Source: Cyanoderma ruficeps (Eukaryota; Chordata; Aves; Passeriformes; Timaliidae). Taken from it: a DNA stretch of 64,000 bases. The DNA is taken from contig VZDJ01004378.1 of assembly GCA_008694505.1 (NCBI GenBank), forward strand, positions 10,167,472-10,231,471, written 5' to 3'. Positions 23,880 through 36,528 of the stretch are shown here, in pieces. The translations under genes and the position numbers were made by a program. The notes beneath the pieces are model-generated. The model had not been told where the DNA came from and did not search any database. It saw nothing but the letters and a program-made list of their open reading frames with translations. Positions within the stretch are counted from its first letter, which is position 1. The number at the start of each line of letters is the position of its first letter.

Positions 23880-24046
23880 GTTTAAGGGAGTGAAAGGTAG
23901 CATCTTGCGTGGAAATGAGTATGTTTTCCATGATAATGGAACCTTGGAAATTCCGGTGGCTCAGAAGAATAGTGCTGGTACATACACATGTGTAGCGAGG
24001 AATGCATTAGGAAAGATACAAAATGAGGTGCAGTTGGAAATTAAAG
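23880..24046 (+). CDS. NRCAM: NRCAM exon 10 (Ig5, second half)
   Basis: The acceptor is tatacaaag and completes the split tryptophan. The exon reads FKGVKGSILRGNEYVFHDNG, then GTYTCVARNALGK with the second Ig5 cysteine, and ends EVQLEIK. The donor is aaag|GTGAGA, phase 1. The following intron is only 83 bp. Confidence 0.95.
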
Positions 24047-24129
24047 GTGAGAAATTAGTCGTTCTTTCATCACTGATTAGTACAGAATTTCAGACTTTCT
24101 GAATATCTAATTTTAATTTTATATTTCAG

Positions 24130-24277
24130 ATCCAACAATGATCATTAAACAGCCAGAATACAAAGTGATTCAGAGATATGGCCAGGTTTCTTTTGAGTGT
24201 ATAATAAAACATGATTCTACCTTACTACCAACAGTTACATGGTTGAAGGACAATGAAGAACTGCCAGATGATGAAAG
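24130..24277 (+). CDS. NRCAM: NRCAM exon 11 (Ig6, first half)
   Basis: The acceptor is tatatttcag. The exon reads PTMIIKQPEYKVIQRYGQVS, then FECIIKHDSTLLPTVTWLKD with the first Ig6 cysteine and the Ig tryptophan. The donor is gaaag|GTAAGG, phase 2. The 557-bp intron that follows is featureless. Confidence 0.95.
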
Positions 24278-24834
24278 GTAAGGACCACATAGTTTTCCTT
24301 TTTTTAAAATTTTCTAGGTCCTTTTGTCTGCTCCTTTTCTGGGTCTTTCAAAGGAACATATTGACCTATTGACATTTTCCAAAGAAGACTGATAAACATC
24401 ATGGCTATCCAATATTTGGTGACTAAAGGACTTACCTATTGTGATGAAAATATTAAGATAGAATTAAAAATAAAATGAGATGTAAGCTTTTATACAAACT
24501 ATGCACACTGTCCTTTCAGATTAAGTGTAAGGTAAAGATAATTGACATAATAAGCCAAGCAGATAACAGAAAATTGTTTTGCTCTAGATCACATATATTT
24601 AACATTTGTTTGAATATATTTGGAAAGAAAAACACATTAGAATAAACAGTTACTGTGGGAAGATGGTCAAGAGCAATGAAGAAAAAAAAACTGATGTTGT
24701 CCCATAGCTTAATTTGGGTAAACTTAGGTGTTTAGGTATGTACAAGAATATGGGATTTGATTATGTTTTATGCAAGTTTCTTATAAAAGTGCCAGTTATT
24801 GAAAAATCAGCAGCTGAATCTGTTGTATTTACAG

Positions 24835-24959
24835 GTTTCTAGTTGGTAAAGACAACTTGACCATTATGAATGTAAGTGATAAAGATGATGGAACATACAC
24901 TTGCATAGTTAATACTACTCTGGACAGTGTTTCAGCAAGTGCTGTGCTTACTGTTGTTG
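24835..24959 (+). CDS. NRCAM: NRCAM exon 12 (Ig6, second half)
   Basis: The acceptor is gtatttacag. The exon reads FLVGKDNLTIMNVSDKDDGT, then YTCIVNTTLDSVSASAVLTV with the second Ig6 cysteine and NVS and NTT sequons. The donor is gttg|GTAAGA, phase 1. Confidence 0.95.
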
Positions 24960-25253
24960 GTAAGAATACTCTCAAACTTCTACTCTTAAGTATGAAAACA
25001 GCATTAGATATGAAGTGAAAAGCACAACCATAGTTTTGGTTTTTAGGACAGGATAAAGGAAATGCCACCCATGTGTCAATGTATTTCAGCTTTTAAAAAG
25101 TGTAGTCTCACCTTACAGTTTGCATTTGAATCAGCTACTTATGAAATGACTGAGTAGCCACAGGACAGATTTATGCTGTATAGCTTTTTATTTTGACCAC
25201 ATCTGAGCTACTACAGGAAACTAAATTTTGCAGACTATTTGAACATAAACATG

Positions 25254-25640
25254 GTAGAATCACAGAATGGTTTGGGCTGGAAGCTACCTTAAAGGTCATC
25301 TAGTTCTAACCACCCTGCCTTGGGCAGGGAGGCAACCTGTTCCAGTGCCTCACTGTAAAAGATGTCTTTCTAATACCTAACATGAACCCCTGCCTGTGCC
25401 TCAGCTGAAGCCATTTCCCCTTGTCTTATCACTATATGCCCTGGTGAACAGTCCCTCTCCAGCTCTCTTGTAGCCTGTTGAGGTGTTGGGAGGCTGCTCT
25501 AAGGTGTCCCCAGAGCCTTCCCTTCTTTGGGCTGCGTAGACCCAGCTGTCTCAGCCTGTATTCAGAGGTGGTCCAGCTCAGTAGTCACCTTAGTGGCCTT
25601 CCTCTGGACTCATTCCAACAGGTCTCTCTTCTGTTGGGAG
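25254..25640 (-). mobile_element. CR1 LINE 3'-end fragment
   Basis: The + strand begins 'agaatcacagaatggtttgg' and continues with the stereotyped CR1 3' untranslated sequence ('aaggtcatctagttc', 'ccttgggcagggaggcaacc', 'cctctggactcattccaaca'), so the element is on the - strand. It is 5'-truncated, non-coding and inside intron 12. Confidence 0.9.
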
Positions 25641-26193
25641 ATTGTTACCTGAGGAATCTCCTTGACAACTAAATTATGCTTCAGAAAGACTGAGCATACT
25701 TAGTTGTATGACTTCTCATGGATTTTTTTTTTAGTTTAGTTCTCTGCTGAGTTTTTGTGACTGCAGATTCTTGCCAAATATATTACTTTGCCCCTTCTCC
25801 AATCTGTGAGAAAGTTTTAAATAGATGTCCTGGATGATTCTTACATGAATTCTATCTGAGATTCAAAGTGAAGTATGTTTGTGTTTTAAAATTCTGCTGT
25901 GATCTTATGCCTGTCCAAGAATGATAAGAAACTAGTACTTATTTAGGCATTTTTATAAGATTGCTTACTTTATTTATTTTCTTAAACTATCCTTATTTTA
26001 AAAAATGAATATTCAATAATACTTTTTTTAGCTCTTCAGTGAAAAACTATCATGTATTTTTTTTAAATAAACTATTTGATCTATATAAGTTAACTTTTCT
26101 TTGTCTCTAATAACTATAGTCTTTAACTACCTACAGTATTCTGTTTCTTTGGCTACTAACTGATTAAATCCTTTATATTAATGTTCTTTTCAG

Positions 26194-26223
26194 CTGCTCC
26201 CCCAACACCAGCTATCATTTACG
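26194..26223 (+). CDS. NRCAM: NRCAM exon 13 (30-bp Ig6-FN1 linker micro-exon)
   Basis: The acceptor is tcttttcag and the donor is tacg|GTAAAC. The exon reads APPTPAIIY, matching the proline-rich linker between Ig6 and FN1 that is optional in NRCAM isoforms. It is 30 bp and phase 1 on both sides, so exon 12 can also join exon 14 directly. Confidence 0.88.
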
Positions 26224-27606
26224 GTAAACTAAAACAAAGTTCTCTTTCTACATCATCAGGCAGATATATTTCTCATATGCCTGTTGTAATTTTTTTTTGC
26301 CTTTTTTTTTCCCCTTTTCCTCTGTGTGTCTGTGTCTTTGTCTGTGTAGTTTCATCCCATTTTACCAACTGCTTCAATACTGGAGTACTGGACTTTGGAA
26401 TGTTACAGTGCAGGATGCTTTATATTTAGGGAATAAATGATTTTCAGAGAGAAATTATTTTTAATTAAGGTTGGGTGTAGTATGGCAATGTTTTTCTCAC
26501 AGACCACACTGTATTACAAATCAGTTATATAATAAATGAAATATCTAAAATGTACATCCAACTCTTTGGTGAAAGGTAATTCACTATTAAAGATGTTGCA
26601 TCAACCAAATTATGTTTTCTGTCAACATTGGTTTTGCAGCTTTGTAGGCCTGCAGTACTTTATTTCATAGTTTACCTTCATGTTACTCCACTCATAAGAT
26701 GAATATGACCATATTGACCAGTTTCACTTGTAATTGATGAAATCACCAACATTTTAAAATTAAAGTGAAAATGGAAAAATCCCAAACAAATGGTTAGGCA
26801 CAGTCTTAAATTTGATGACCTTTAATTTGGCAGCATGTTTTCTGAATTTGGGGGTTCAAGGGCAATATAATAAGCTAAAACACTTTTAAGTATAAGGGTT
26901 TTAATCACTTTAATGTAAATCCTATCAGGGAAAAAATTCAGAAAAAATGCTTATGTATTATTACATGAACCTACTTATTAGTCATGATTTTTGTGTAACA
27001 AATCATGTCATAAATTACCTTCATGAATTTGGAACAGACAATTACATCTTTATGCATTATAAGGATGTATAATAACAGCTTGCATGGTATTTCTGAGCCT
27101 TTTAAAAAGAACAGCAAAAAATAAACAATTTAGTAACCTGCAATTAGTTTCTATTTGAAGTATACTTGTTTTGAATTCACATAAAATATTTGTAATGGTT
27201 CTAGAAAAGCTTTGATGTGGATGCTTCTTTATTTTTCCATGTTATATAAGTTATGTCTGTTACAAGAGATAACCACCCAAAATCATTCAAAGATAAACTA
27301 AACATGTATTTTCATAATTCCTTCCATCTCGTCACGTTTTTATATCACAGTGCACTCAGACACAGATAAAAATAAATACCAATTCTTGTTAATGTGTAGA
27401 AGTTTCCAGGTTACATTAGTTCTCCATTTTTGTCTGTTTTGTAACAATTGCATGCCACTGGTCTTTAAGTCATGCTTACATAAGTGAGTAGATCTACCCT
27501 GCTGTATTTGTGGAATTCTTTGATAGGAATGTAAGGATATTTTTTTTCAAATATAAAGCTACATAGTCTGGTGTGGTTACTTACTTTGTGTTCATTTGAT
27601 TTACAG
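26224..27606 (+). other. NRCAM intron 13
   Basis: This 1.38-kb AT-rich intron has a pyrimidine run near 26288-26330. I see no gene or nameable repeat. Confidence 0.6.
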
Positions 27607-27708
27607 CTCGGCCAAATCCACCCTTTGACTTGGAATTGACAGGTCAGCTAGAAAGAAGCATTCACCTCTCATGGATACCAGGAGATGAAAACAACAGTCC
27701 CATTACAA
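27607..27708 (+). CDS. NRCAM: NRCAM exon 14 (FN3 domain 1, first half)
   Basis: The acceptor is ttgatttacag. The exon reads [20 protein letters not shown], then [13 protein letters not shown] with the FN3 tryptophan. The donor is acaa|GTATGT, phase 1. Confidence 0.94.
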
Positions 27709-30441
27709 GTATGTTTGTTTGTATCTACGACACTGCGTTGAAAGCGTTCTAACCATTCTCAAATTCCAAATATTTCTGGAATAAATTTTGTGTACAGCAT
27801 AGGAAAATGGTAAATTAATTCTTTACAGCTGCCATTTATTTACACAGCATACCCTTAATAACTACTGTACAGCCAGCAGGAAGACCTATTTAGTGCCCAG
27901 AAGAGATGGGCTTTTTTATTCAAAAACTTGTGCTAGATAATGTAGAAGATATATATACGGATATGAGGACTGTCTGACAAGGTCCAATTTTATGAATATG
28001 TAGAGAGTAGACTTGTTCATTGCTTATATTCTCTGAAGGAGACAGCTACTAACATCTTGCATTAACTCTTTTGTAATTCTATGAATTTGAAATAGCATCA
28101 GTACAATCCATCACTACTGGTGCAGAAGTTTATTCTTCATGAAAATATTAGGTAGATAGTTTTTTTCTAGTCCAGACAGTTAAAAAAATAAACTGTATCC
28201 ATAAAAATAAACAATTAAATATCTATAAAATTTTGAGACAGTAAATTGATCTTAAATGCTGTTATTCTTTCTAGTAAAACACAATGTAAGACTTGCCTAT
28301 ACTGAGGAGAGCAGATAGAGGGGAAATTCAGGAGCAAGGAACAAAGATATTAATGTTTGTTTTCAAAAAAATCACAGGATCAGAAAGACTTTTTGCTTTA
28401 CTTTTTCCCTATGAGTAACTTAATTCAATTATTTAATTATTTATGCAGTGTGTTTTTAGATAATAGCTGCCACAAACCAGTGTGCATATTACGTTTGGAA
28501 TTAATTAGTTAGACTGACTTACTGGGTGTTGCTGTCCAGGATTTAATGCTGGTTGATGTCAACATTGAAAACAAACCATAAAGATCAGGTATCTGGAAAG
28601 GAAGATAAAAACCAGAATTTCACAAGTTTCTGAACACAGCAAAGATTTTGACTGCTGTAAAACGAAACACTAAGTGATTTTTCTGAAATTTTAGTCTCAA
28701 GCATCTCTAATGTATATCAACTAATAATATACCTTAAAAATAGAATATATAGAAGATCAATGTAAATTTAAAAAACACTTGAATAGTGGTTTATTCATAT
28801 ACATATACTTTTATTAGTATTCTCCTTTTTTTCATGCCAGAAGACACAAGTGTTGTCTTTCTGTGGCAATGAGATCACACTGTTCCAAAAAAGTTAATAC
28901 TAGGCAGTGTTGTCTCTTGTAGGTTTTTCTAGAACAAGATACTGCATGTATCCTTATATTGGAAACAGAACTCTTCTAACTAAATAATGCTGGATTTAAT
29001 TATAATACAATTTATATTGCTGCATGGTTTTCTTGGAGGCTGCCAAATAAAGCATTTGCTTCCTAAGTAAGCCTATTTCTTTTGCTGCTGCTATCGCTTC
29101 AAAGTGCAGATTCAATGACTGCACTTCATTGGGAGTGATCTGTTTGCACAATATGACTGACATACTAGAATCTCTATGAAAGCTCAGATAGTCTTTTTTC
29201 CTTGAAGTTGCCTATAAATTCTTCTACTGGAGTTGCAGGCAGAAGGCTAGTGACCAAGGAAGATAAAAGCAGTAGTGAAAAACCTCTTTGGCATGTAATA
29301 TTCTCACCTTTTCAACAAAGCTTTTATCCAGAAGACATCCCATCCCAAGACCTGTATCACTGAGCACACAACAGCAGCAGTAACACAGACATTAATTTGG
29401 GGTCAATTCTCCCTCTTCCTCTTACTACTTAGGTCAGAATGAAATCTGCCAGCCTTAAGTCCAGAAGGTTATGATTAGTAATACTTACCTCTTTCATATC
29501 TTGCTTCTCAAATTGTTTTGCCTTTTTCTATGTGGTGCTCTAAGTATTCTTCTAGAGGGAATTTCTAGATGCCACTCAGAATTTTTTTTAGTAGTGCAAA
29601 CAGGATGAATCTTGAGTCATATTCTGTCTCCTCCTATACATGAGATAGAGGAATATTTAATGCTCAAGGTTCTGTGGGATGTATTCAAACTATACATTTT
29701 TCTCCCATTTATTTATTGTGTCCTATTGTCTGTTTCACACCTGTAAAAAAATGTTGTTTTGTCTTTCATAATGAATATGATTTCTTTTTGGAATTCTACA
29801 AACCTATTTCTCCCTAAGGTGATATACTTTGTAGAGTCTTGACAGTAATCATCATTATGTTCACACTGAGAACTCTCAAGAAATTTAGTTTCTGAACATA
29901 CATTCCCTGATTTAATTTGAAAATAATGAAAAGTGCTCTTAAAAACCTTCCTCAAGTATAGGTTCTTGACTTTAAATAGATTTTCATTATGCCAGTTTCA
30001 CCTGGGAAAATAGAATATTCAGGGAATTTTAAATTTATAGAGGTATTGCATGCTGTCTGCTTGATGCAACCAAGAACAATGCATTTGGCAGTCAGATTCC
30101 ACTTCCTTGCTGTTATAGTTCAAGGGTTGCCATTAAATTAAAATCTGGTACCTGAGAGAGAGCTCCTGTGATAATGTGTTACCTGAGAGATGGCTGTATT
30201 AGTGACAGTAGCAAAGGATAAAAGTAAGGGTTTATTTATTATATTTCACCTATATTTCTACTTTTGATATGTACATTATACATTTGTGTTATGGTTTATA
30301 TATTTACATGTCAAGTTCCATGGTTTTTGGAAGCATTGGTTGGAGCAATCTCTTCTGGCTAGCTCGTTCAGAAATGCCTATACTTGTCTGGGAAGCTGTT
30401 TCAAGTTTTGACATAAAGTTGGCTTCAATTCCTGCTTGCAG
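27709..30441 (+). other. NRCAM intron 14
   Basis: This 2.7-kb intron has only short chance frames on either strand. I recognise no repeat, RNA gene or regulatory motif. Confidence 0.6.
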
Positions 30442-30639
30442 ACTTTGTGATTGAGTATGAAGATGCGCTGCACGACCCGGGAGTGTGGCATTACCAGACG
30501 GAAGTCCCTGGCACTCAGACAACGGTGCAGCTGAAGTTGTCTCCATATGTCAACTACTCCTTCCGTGTGATAGCTGTCAATAAGATTGGCAGAAGTCAGC
30601 CAAGTGAACCATCTGAGCAGTACCTGACAAAGTCTGCAA
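30442..30639 (+). CDS. NRCAM: NRCAM exon 15 (FN3 domain 1, second half)
   Basis: The acceptor is cctgcttgcag. The exon reads [20 protein letters not shown], then [20 protein letters not shown] with the conserved FN3 tyrosine and an NYS sequon. It is 198 bp, and the donor is gcaa|GTAAAT, phase 1. Confidence 0.96.
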
Positions 30640-30751
30640 GTAAATAATTATTCCCACTTACCAGTGATTGATTCCTGCTATGAAGAGCATTGAATTTGTT
30701 TGGAATCACACAGCAGCCATTCTTGTTCACGTGTAATTATTTTATTTTTAG

Positions 30752-30822
30752 GCCCTGATGAAAATCCTGCTAATGTACAGGGGATAGGCTCAGAACCTGA
30801 TAATTTGGTAATAACATGGGAG
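30752..30822 (+). CDS. NRCAM: NRCAM exon 16 (FN3 domain 2, start)
   Basis: The acceptor is tatttttag. The exon reads PDENPANVQGIGSEPDNLVI, then TWE with the FN3 tryptophan. It is 71 bp, and the donor is ggag|GTAAGA, phase 0. The following 835-bp intron has a T-run at 30876-30888 and nothing else notable. Confidence 0.94.
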
Positions 30823-31657
30823 GTAAGATGGGTCTTTTTTTGAGGTTTCATTTGTTTTCGGGTTTGTGAGTAGCTTTTTTTTTTTTTTGAGGACCAATTA
30901 CGAGAATACCCAATTACTTGCTTTAAATATTCTTGAAGAAGAGCTAAATTCAGGCATTTCCCCATCTTCCTTTTCATGAAAAAATGGATTTTCTTTGAAA
31001 AACATGAAAATAAGTTAAGGGAGGCCATATTTCCTTGAGTGATTTCTCAAGATAAGCCAATAATTAGGTAATACAAGATGTTTTGCTGCCAGTTTAGTAA
31101 AATTTCAAAATATAGATGGAAGTTTATTTCAAGTAGAGTCCAATTTTTAGAGTGAATTCTAATGTGAATGCTACTTCTACTGTCATCTTTTGTGATAAAC
31201 TAATCATTGTGCGTTTTCCCACTAGAAAAATTCTGTTGAAGTTTTCTGTATTGTGCCCTTACAATCATGACAGGAACTCAAGGAGGGCCATGTAGACCCA
31301 ATTTGCCCTCCCAGGAAAGAAATATTGCCTAGGGTACAGTCTTTACAGGGAGTTGGTGCAAGTTTGGTTTTCTCTCTTCCACTTCTTAATATTTGAAAAC
31401 AAAATATATATACAGAAATCACAATGTGTTGTTTGTGTAAGAGTTAGCCACCAGCATCATTCAATGTGCTTTTTACCAAAAGGTGAAAAGCAACTGAAGT
31501 GACCTTCTGTAAAAGCTAAATTGCATAACTTTCAGCAGTTGCAGAGTAGAGTGGTAAAATTTAAGTGACATTCTATAAAAGAATCAATGTATTTCCTTCT
31601 AAGTTAAAAATTTTCAGATGCTTCAGAATATTTAAAAAATATTTCTTTTCATTTCAG

Positions 31658-31883
31658 CCTTTAAAAGGTTTTCAGTCTAATGGACCAGGACTTCAGTACA
31701 AAGTCAGCTGGCGCCAGAAGGACGTTGATGATGAATGGACATCTGTTATAGTTGCAAATGTATCTAAATATATTGTGTCTGGTACACCAACTTTTGTTCC
31801 ATATGAAATAAAAGTGCAAGCTTTAAATGACTTGGGGTATGCACCAGAGCCATCAGAGGTGATTGGACATTCAGGGGAAGACT
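31658..31883 (+). CDS. NRCAM: NRCAM exon 17 (FN3 domain 2, rest)
   Basis: The acceptor is tcatttcag, phase 0. The exon reads PLKGFQSNGPGLQYKVSWRQ, then VPYEIKVQALNDLGYAPEPS and ends HSGED. The donor is gact|GTAAGT, phase 1. The next intron is 295 bp. Confidence 0.96.
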
Positions 31884-32178
31884 GTAAGTTTTGTAGTTTG
31901 ACTCAGTTATCCTAATAAAAGGAACTAAATGTGTTACCTAAATGGGTATGGGTATTTAAAATACTGAAATATTGATGAGGAGGATAGTAGTTATTTTTTT
32001 AATTAAAAGGAAGCAATTCAGAGATAATAAGGCTTCATAATACTCTGCAATATAAATCCTGAAAACATAGCAACATTTTAACCTGTTCCATGAGTACAAT
32101 GCAAAGCCTTATTCTAAAAAACTATGTTTGTGGGGGTTCTAATTCTAACCAGGTGCTTGTTGCATGCTTTCCACACAG

Positions 32179-32294
32179 TGCCAATGGTTGCTCCAGGCAA
32201 TGTGCAGGTTCATGTTATTAACAGCACATTAGCAAAGGTGCATTGGGACCCAGTTCCACTAAAAACTGTCCGAGGACACCTTCAAGGGTACAAA
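32179..32294 (+). CDS. NRCAM: NRCAM exon 18 (FN3 domain 3, first half)
   Basis: The acceptor is ttccacacag. The exon reads PMVAPGNVQVHVINSTLAKV, then HWDPVPLKTVRGHLQGYK with an NST sequon. It is 116 bp, and the donor is caaa|GTAAGT, phase 0. Confidence 0.96.
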
Positions 32295-35200
32295 GTAAGT
32301 ACAGTCAAAAGCATTCTCTTCCTTGCTTATTAAAATAGATCAGTCTTCCTATATGAGATTGTATCCAGATTGAAGTAACTGGCATGTTAGAGGACTCGTT
32401 CTCTTCAGTGAGCTCCCAAGTTCTGCTGACAAGATCAGCAGCTTTGATGGAATTCATACAGAGATCAGCAATGTTCCAGCCTTGTAGCACTAGCTTCCTG
32501 TGACATTGTCCTTGAAAAAAAATAGCATGTGTTTGCAATCAGGCTTGCCCATGGTAAACATTAAAAAATGGTAACAGTTTTACAGATCTTTTTCCAACAT
32601 AATTTAGAGGATGTGAAGAACTAGTTTTTGTAGGAGTCTCTTCTAGATCTAATGCTAAGGTTACTCATTTTCTGCTTCAATATGATTAATCATGTCTTGA
32701 ATTCAGAGTAACTGAACACTTGCTAGCATATGCTGGCTTATGTCTTTTTGGAGGCCCGGAAAAAGCTCAAGTTAAGGACATATGAAATGGAAGGAGATTC
32801 AGAGTGCCGGGATAATTGAAGGAAGCTTATTGTAAGGTAGTGGGCTGCCTTTGGTCATACCTGAAAAGGCTGTGCTGGAGAAAAAGGACTGCAATTAATA
32901 GAGAAGGGGAGACAGAAGGACCTCAAGATTCAAAGCTGGTGCCTCTGGGTGATAGGGAAAAGTTGCTTCAGTGGGGGTATATTGACACCCTATGTAACAA
33001 TAGAAGAAAATCAAATTCCTGCTTTGCTCTTCTGCAAGTGTTCTCATAAGTATGTTCTAGCAAAACAGATTACTTAGCCCAAACTAGATTACTTTGTAAG
33101 ACAGACTAATTTGAACTACTTCTGTTTAAGTGAAAGGGGGCAAAATAAATATTTGAAAACTTAAAACAGTAGAGAGAATTTGGAGGAGAATAAATATACA
33201 CCATACTTATAAAATGGAGCAATCAAAAACATTGCAACTGAACTTCAGTGCTCTGTAGCTGGTTACCACATGAATGTGAGTTCCTGGTATGTGGATATCT
33301 CTTTCCTGGCAGAAAATACCACCATCCAGAGAGACTTAAACTAGTTCTGTATGACATAGCATGAATGTTTGTAATTTGTGTGGTGGTTTGCCACACTAAC
33401 TCAATAAACTCAGCTGAGAAACGGGACTTGACTAGTCTCTTAAATGTTTATCTATTAGATGACAGCTTTACATCAACCTAGTATTTCACACACAAATGGA
33501 CAATCAAAAGAAAATGTCTATTATGTGAGGATTAAAGAGTTAGAATCTAATGAAATTAGTGGTAATTATTAATCAGGTTACAGCAGCATTAATGCTCATA
33601 ACCCAAATCACCAAATTTCTATTAAAGTTCTATAACACTACCAAACCCAAAATCCCTAGACATATTTCTGCCTATACATCAGGTGTTAAGTTGAACAGCA
33701 TGTCTACAGTGAATTGTCATCATCCAAAGTTTAGGCGGACATTTCTTTTTACCTCTGACTTTCAGTGTCTGAGGGTTATCTTCTGTCCTGTAATCACTAA
33801 TGTGATCACTTTCCTTTTCATGTGCTCTAGGAGGTTAGTGATGTCATGATTACTTCTATTTAATTTGTTATGCTTTCTCTGTATATGATATAATTTTTTT
33901 TTCTGTGGTGAGGAGAGCCACAGAATTATACAAAGCTAAGCAAACCTGAAGCTCAAATAAGTTACTTGATAACAATAAATAAAACAAGCTCACAACCACA
34001 GGATTGACAACAGACCTGACCACTGAATAGTTTTGCTGTTCTGGCTAGGACAAATGTGACAATTATATATATTGAATAAGTTGCAAATGCAGCAAGAATA
34101 TCTTAAATAATTTTTGCAAATGCAGCTAAATCAAGCTAAAATAGGTTAAAAACTAGACAAGGCATGAGAAATTGTAAGACCTGGTGGATCGGTATTATTA
34201 TAAACCTTTTTCTCAACACAAACTGAAAGCTTTTCATGGATGAAGTATCTTCATGATTGATGTAGCTTACAGAGCACATGACGAGCTCTTTGTAAACACA
34301 CAAGCAAAATCCTACTAGCACGCTCAGGCTTCCCTAATTAATAGAATTATTTCTGTCAGAAGCCCAATATACAGTGTTGCGTTGGGGACAGATTTCTTAA
34401 TAAAGGGAAGACTAAGAGGGAGTCTGAAGAGTCACATCTTGAAAGGAAATGTCTGAACAAAGCAGGAAGACATGTAACTAAGCAGCAGTCTACATATAGC
34501 AAAATTCATATTTTGCTCTTGTATTAATCTAGATATTTCTCAATATACTGTGGTACTATAAAGCTTTGCAGACTTAGGAACAAATTATGAACAATGCAGT
34601 GCACTCTTATTTACTATAGCTTACGGGTTTCAGTACCAATAGTACCAACACTTCGATTTTTTTAGCTTGTAAAGGATTTTCTACACTAGTTGATTGGATG
34701 AGAGCTATAGGATGACAGCTGGTAATACTGAAAAACATTAACTCAAACACAGTGGCATTTAAAAGTGATCGACGTGAAATGGTATGTTGAAAGCTGGTGT
34801 AACATTGCTTTATAGCTATGGGCTTTGCAAGTCTTAACAGCCCCCTTTTTTTGAGTTCCTATGTGAAATCCTGTCTTCCTTAATTATGTTTTGCAGTTGG
34901 CCTGAGTAGGAACAGATTTTTTATTCATTTAGATTTCTTAATTGTCTTTAGCTTGTGATCATATGTGCATGAAAGTGATGCTGTGAAAAAGAAACAATTA
35001 TGTATTTGAAGGTGACAGTCCTTGGAGTAACACAAGTCTTTTGGAGGGGCAGCTCTTAATATCTTTCGAGTTACATGGTAGAAAGACTGTGTAGTAAAGA
35101 GAGTGCAGGGAAAGTACCTCTGAGGCTCATATGTAGTTTCTTAGAAACTCAGCTCAATGGATATCAGAATCAGCTTTCTCATCTGATCAAATTGTCACAT

Positions 35201-35793
35201 AATCGGAGGAACAGTCCATCCAGTCTCCATTCCTGGGTGGAGATCATTCCAATACTGTAACCTTAGAGTCATTTCAGAACTTGTGTATTTTTCCAGCCCA
35301 GTCAAATCTTTTGCTTTCTTCCCCATTTAAAGGTAATCTGACATCAAGGAATAGCATGGTCAGGGATGTGATCTAACAAGGAGGCAAAGTCCAAATCTGC
35401 TTTGGAAGGCCTGTAGACATCTTACTGAAAGAATGGATAATTTCTGCCTCTCAGATAGACTGGATAACAGGAGAATGATCACAGACCAATGCACTTCCCA
35501 ACCAGAACTTGTATCAAACTGGTTTTGAGCATTAGCAGGACTGGCAGGTGGTAGTCTGCACTCGGTTGTGTAGACTGTTTCTGGACAAGTTCTGTTTGTG
35601 CTTCAGGAAAGCTATATGCTGTCTAACCTGAGTTTATTAAAATTGCAGTTATTTCTACCTGTAATTCATGGACACTCATGGCAAAGCTTAGAGTTTAGAA
35701 AATCAGATCAGCTAAGCACTCACTCTAGGGTTTTTTTGGTTTTTTTGTTTGTTTGTTTGTTTTTGATTTTTTTTTTTTTTTTTTGGTCTTTAG
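32295..35793 (+). other. NRCAM intron 18
   Basis: This 3.5-kb intron ends in a long T/GTTT tract (about 35729-35784) that doubles as the polypyrimidine tract of exon 19. Otherwise it holds only chance frames. Confidence 0.6.
35729..35784 (+). repeat. T-rich / (GTTT)n low-complexity tract
   Basis: A run of T with GTTT units immediately upstream of the exon 19 acceptor. Confidence 0.85.
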
Positions 35794-35998
35794 GTTTACT
35801 ACTGGAAAGTGCAGAGTCTATCCAGAAGGAGTAGACGACATGTGGAAAAAAAGATCTTGACTTTCAGGGGAAACAAGACTTTTGGAATGTTACCAGGGCT
35901 GGAACCCTATAGTTCTTACAAGCTGAATGTTAGAGTTGTTAATGGTAAAGGAGAAGGCCCAGCAAGCCCAGACAAAGTATTTAAGACTCCTGAAGGAG
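35794..35998 (+). CDS. NRCAM: NRCAM exon 19 (FN3 domain 3, second half, with basic cleavage site)
   Basis: The acceptor is ggtctttag. The exon reads VYYWKVQSLSRRSRRHVEKK, then LNVRVVNGKGEGPASPDKVF and ends TPEG. RRSRR|H (35824-35841) fits a furin/plasmin-type site; L1-family proteins are known to be cleaved in FN3 domain 3. It is 205 bp, and the donor is ggag|GTAAGA, phase 1. The next intron is 157 bp. Confidence 0.96.
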
Positions 35999-36155
35999 GT
36001 AAGAAATGAAAAACCTAGACCTCAAACTTAAATGGGGTTTACTTGGACTTCATAAAATAATAATGTTTCAATACAGTAGTATTCTTAAGAATTAATAATT
36101 TATGACCTGTTTTGGGTTAATCTACTTTGTATTTACTCTGTGTTCTTTTGAAAAG

Positions 36156-36278
36156 TTCCTAGCTCACCCTCCTTTCTGAAGATTACTAACCCCACGTTGG
36201 ACTCTCTGACTCTGGAGTGGGGTTCACCCACCCATCCAAATGGTGTTTTGATTTCATATACACTGAAGTTTCAGCCAA
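36156..36278 (+). CDS. NRCAM: NRCAM exon 20 (FN3 domain 4, first half)
   Basis: The acceptor is ttcttttgaaaag. The exon reads PSSPSFLKITNPTLDSLTLE, then WGSPTHPNGVLISYTLKFQP. It is 123 bp, and the donor is ccaa|GTAAGT, phase 1. Confidence 0.95.
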
Positions 36279-36474
36279 GTAAGTTAAATATGAATATATT
36301 TTGGTGGTTGAACTTTTGATCTTTCAAGTCCTTTCCAAGCCCAACCATTCTTCGATTCTGTGATACAACTCTAACTTAGGCAATGTATCTACCAAATAAT
36401 AATCCACTTATGAAGAAAAAAATTATGTTAATTTTATAATGTGCAAAAGATATGACTGCATTGTAAATATCAAG

Positions 36475-36516
36475 TTTGAAAAAGACTAACATATTTTGAT
36501 AATATGCATGACTGTA
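36475..36516 (+). repeat. 42-bp dispersed repeat, copy 1
   Basis: TTTGAAAAAGACTAACATAT begins a 42-bp stretch that recurs at 42564-42605 with three differences. The identity of the parent repeat is unknown. Confidence 0.7.
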
Positions 36517-36528
36517 CTTGGAAAATTT

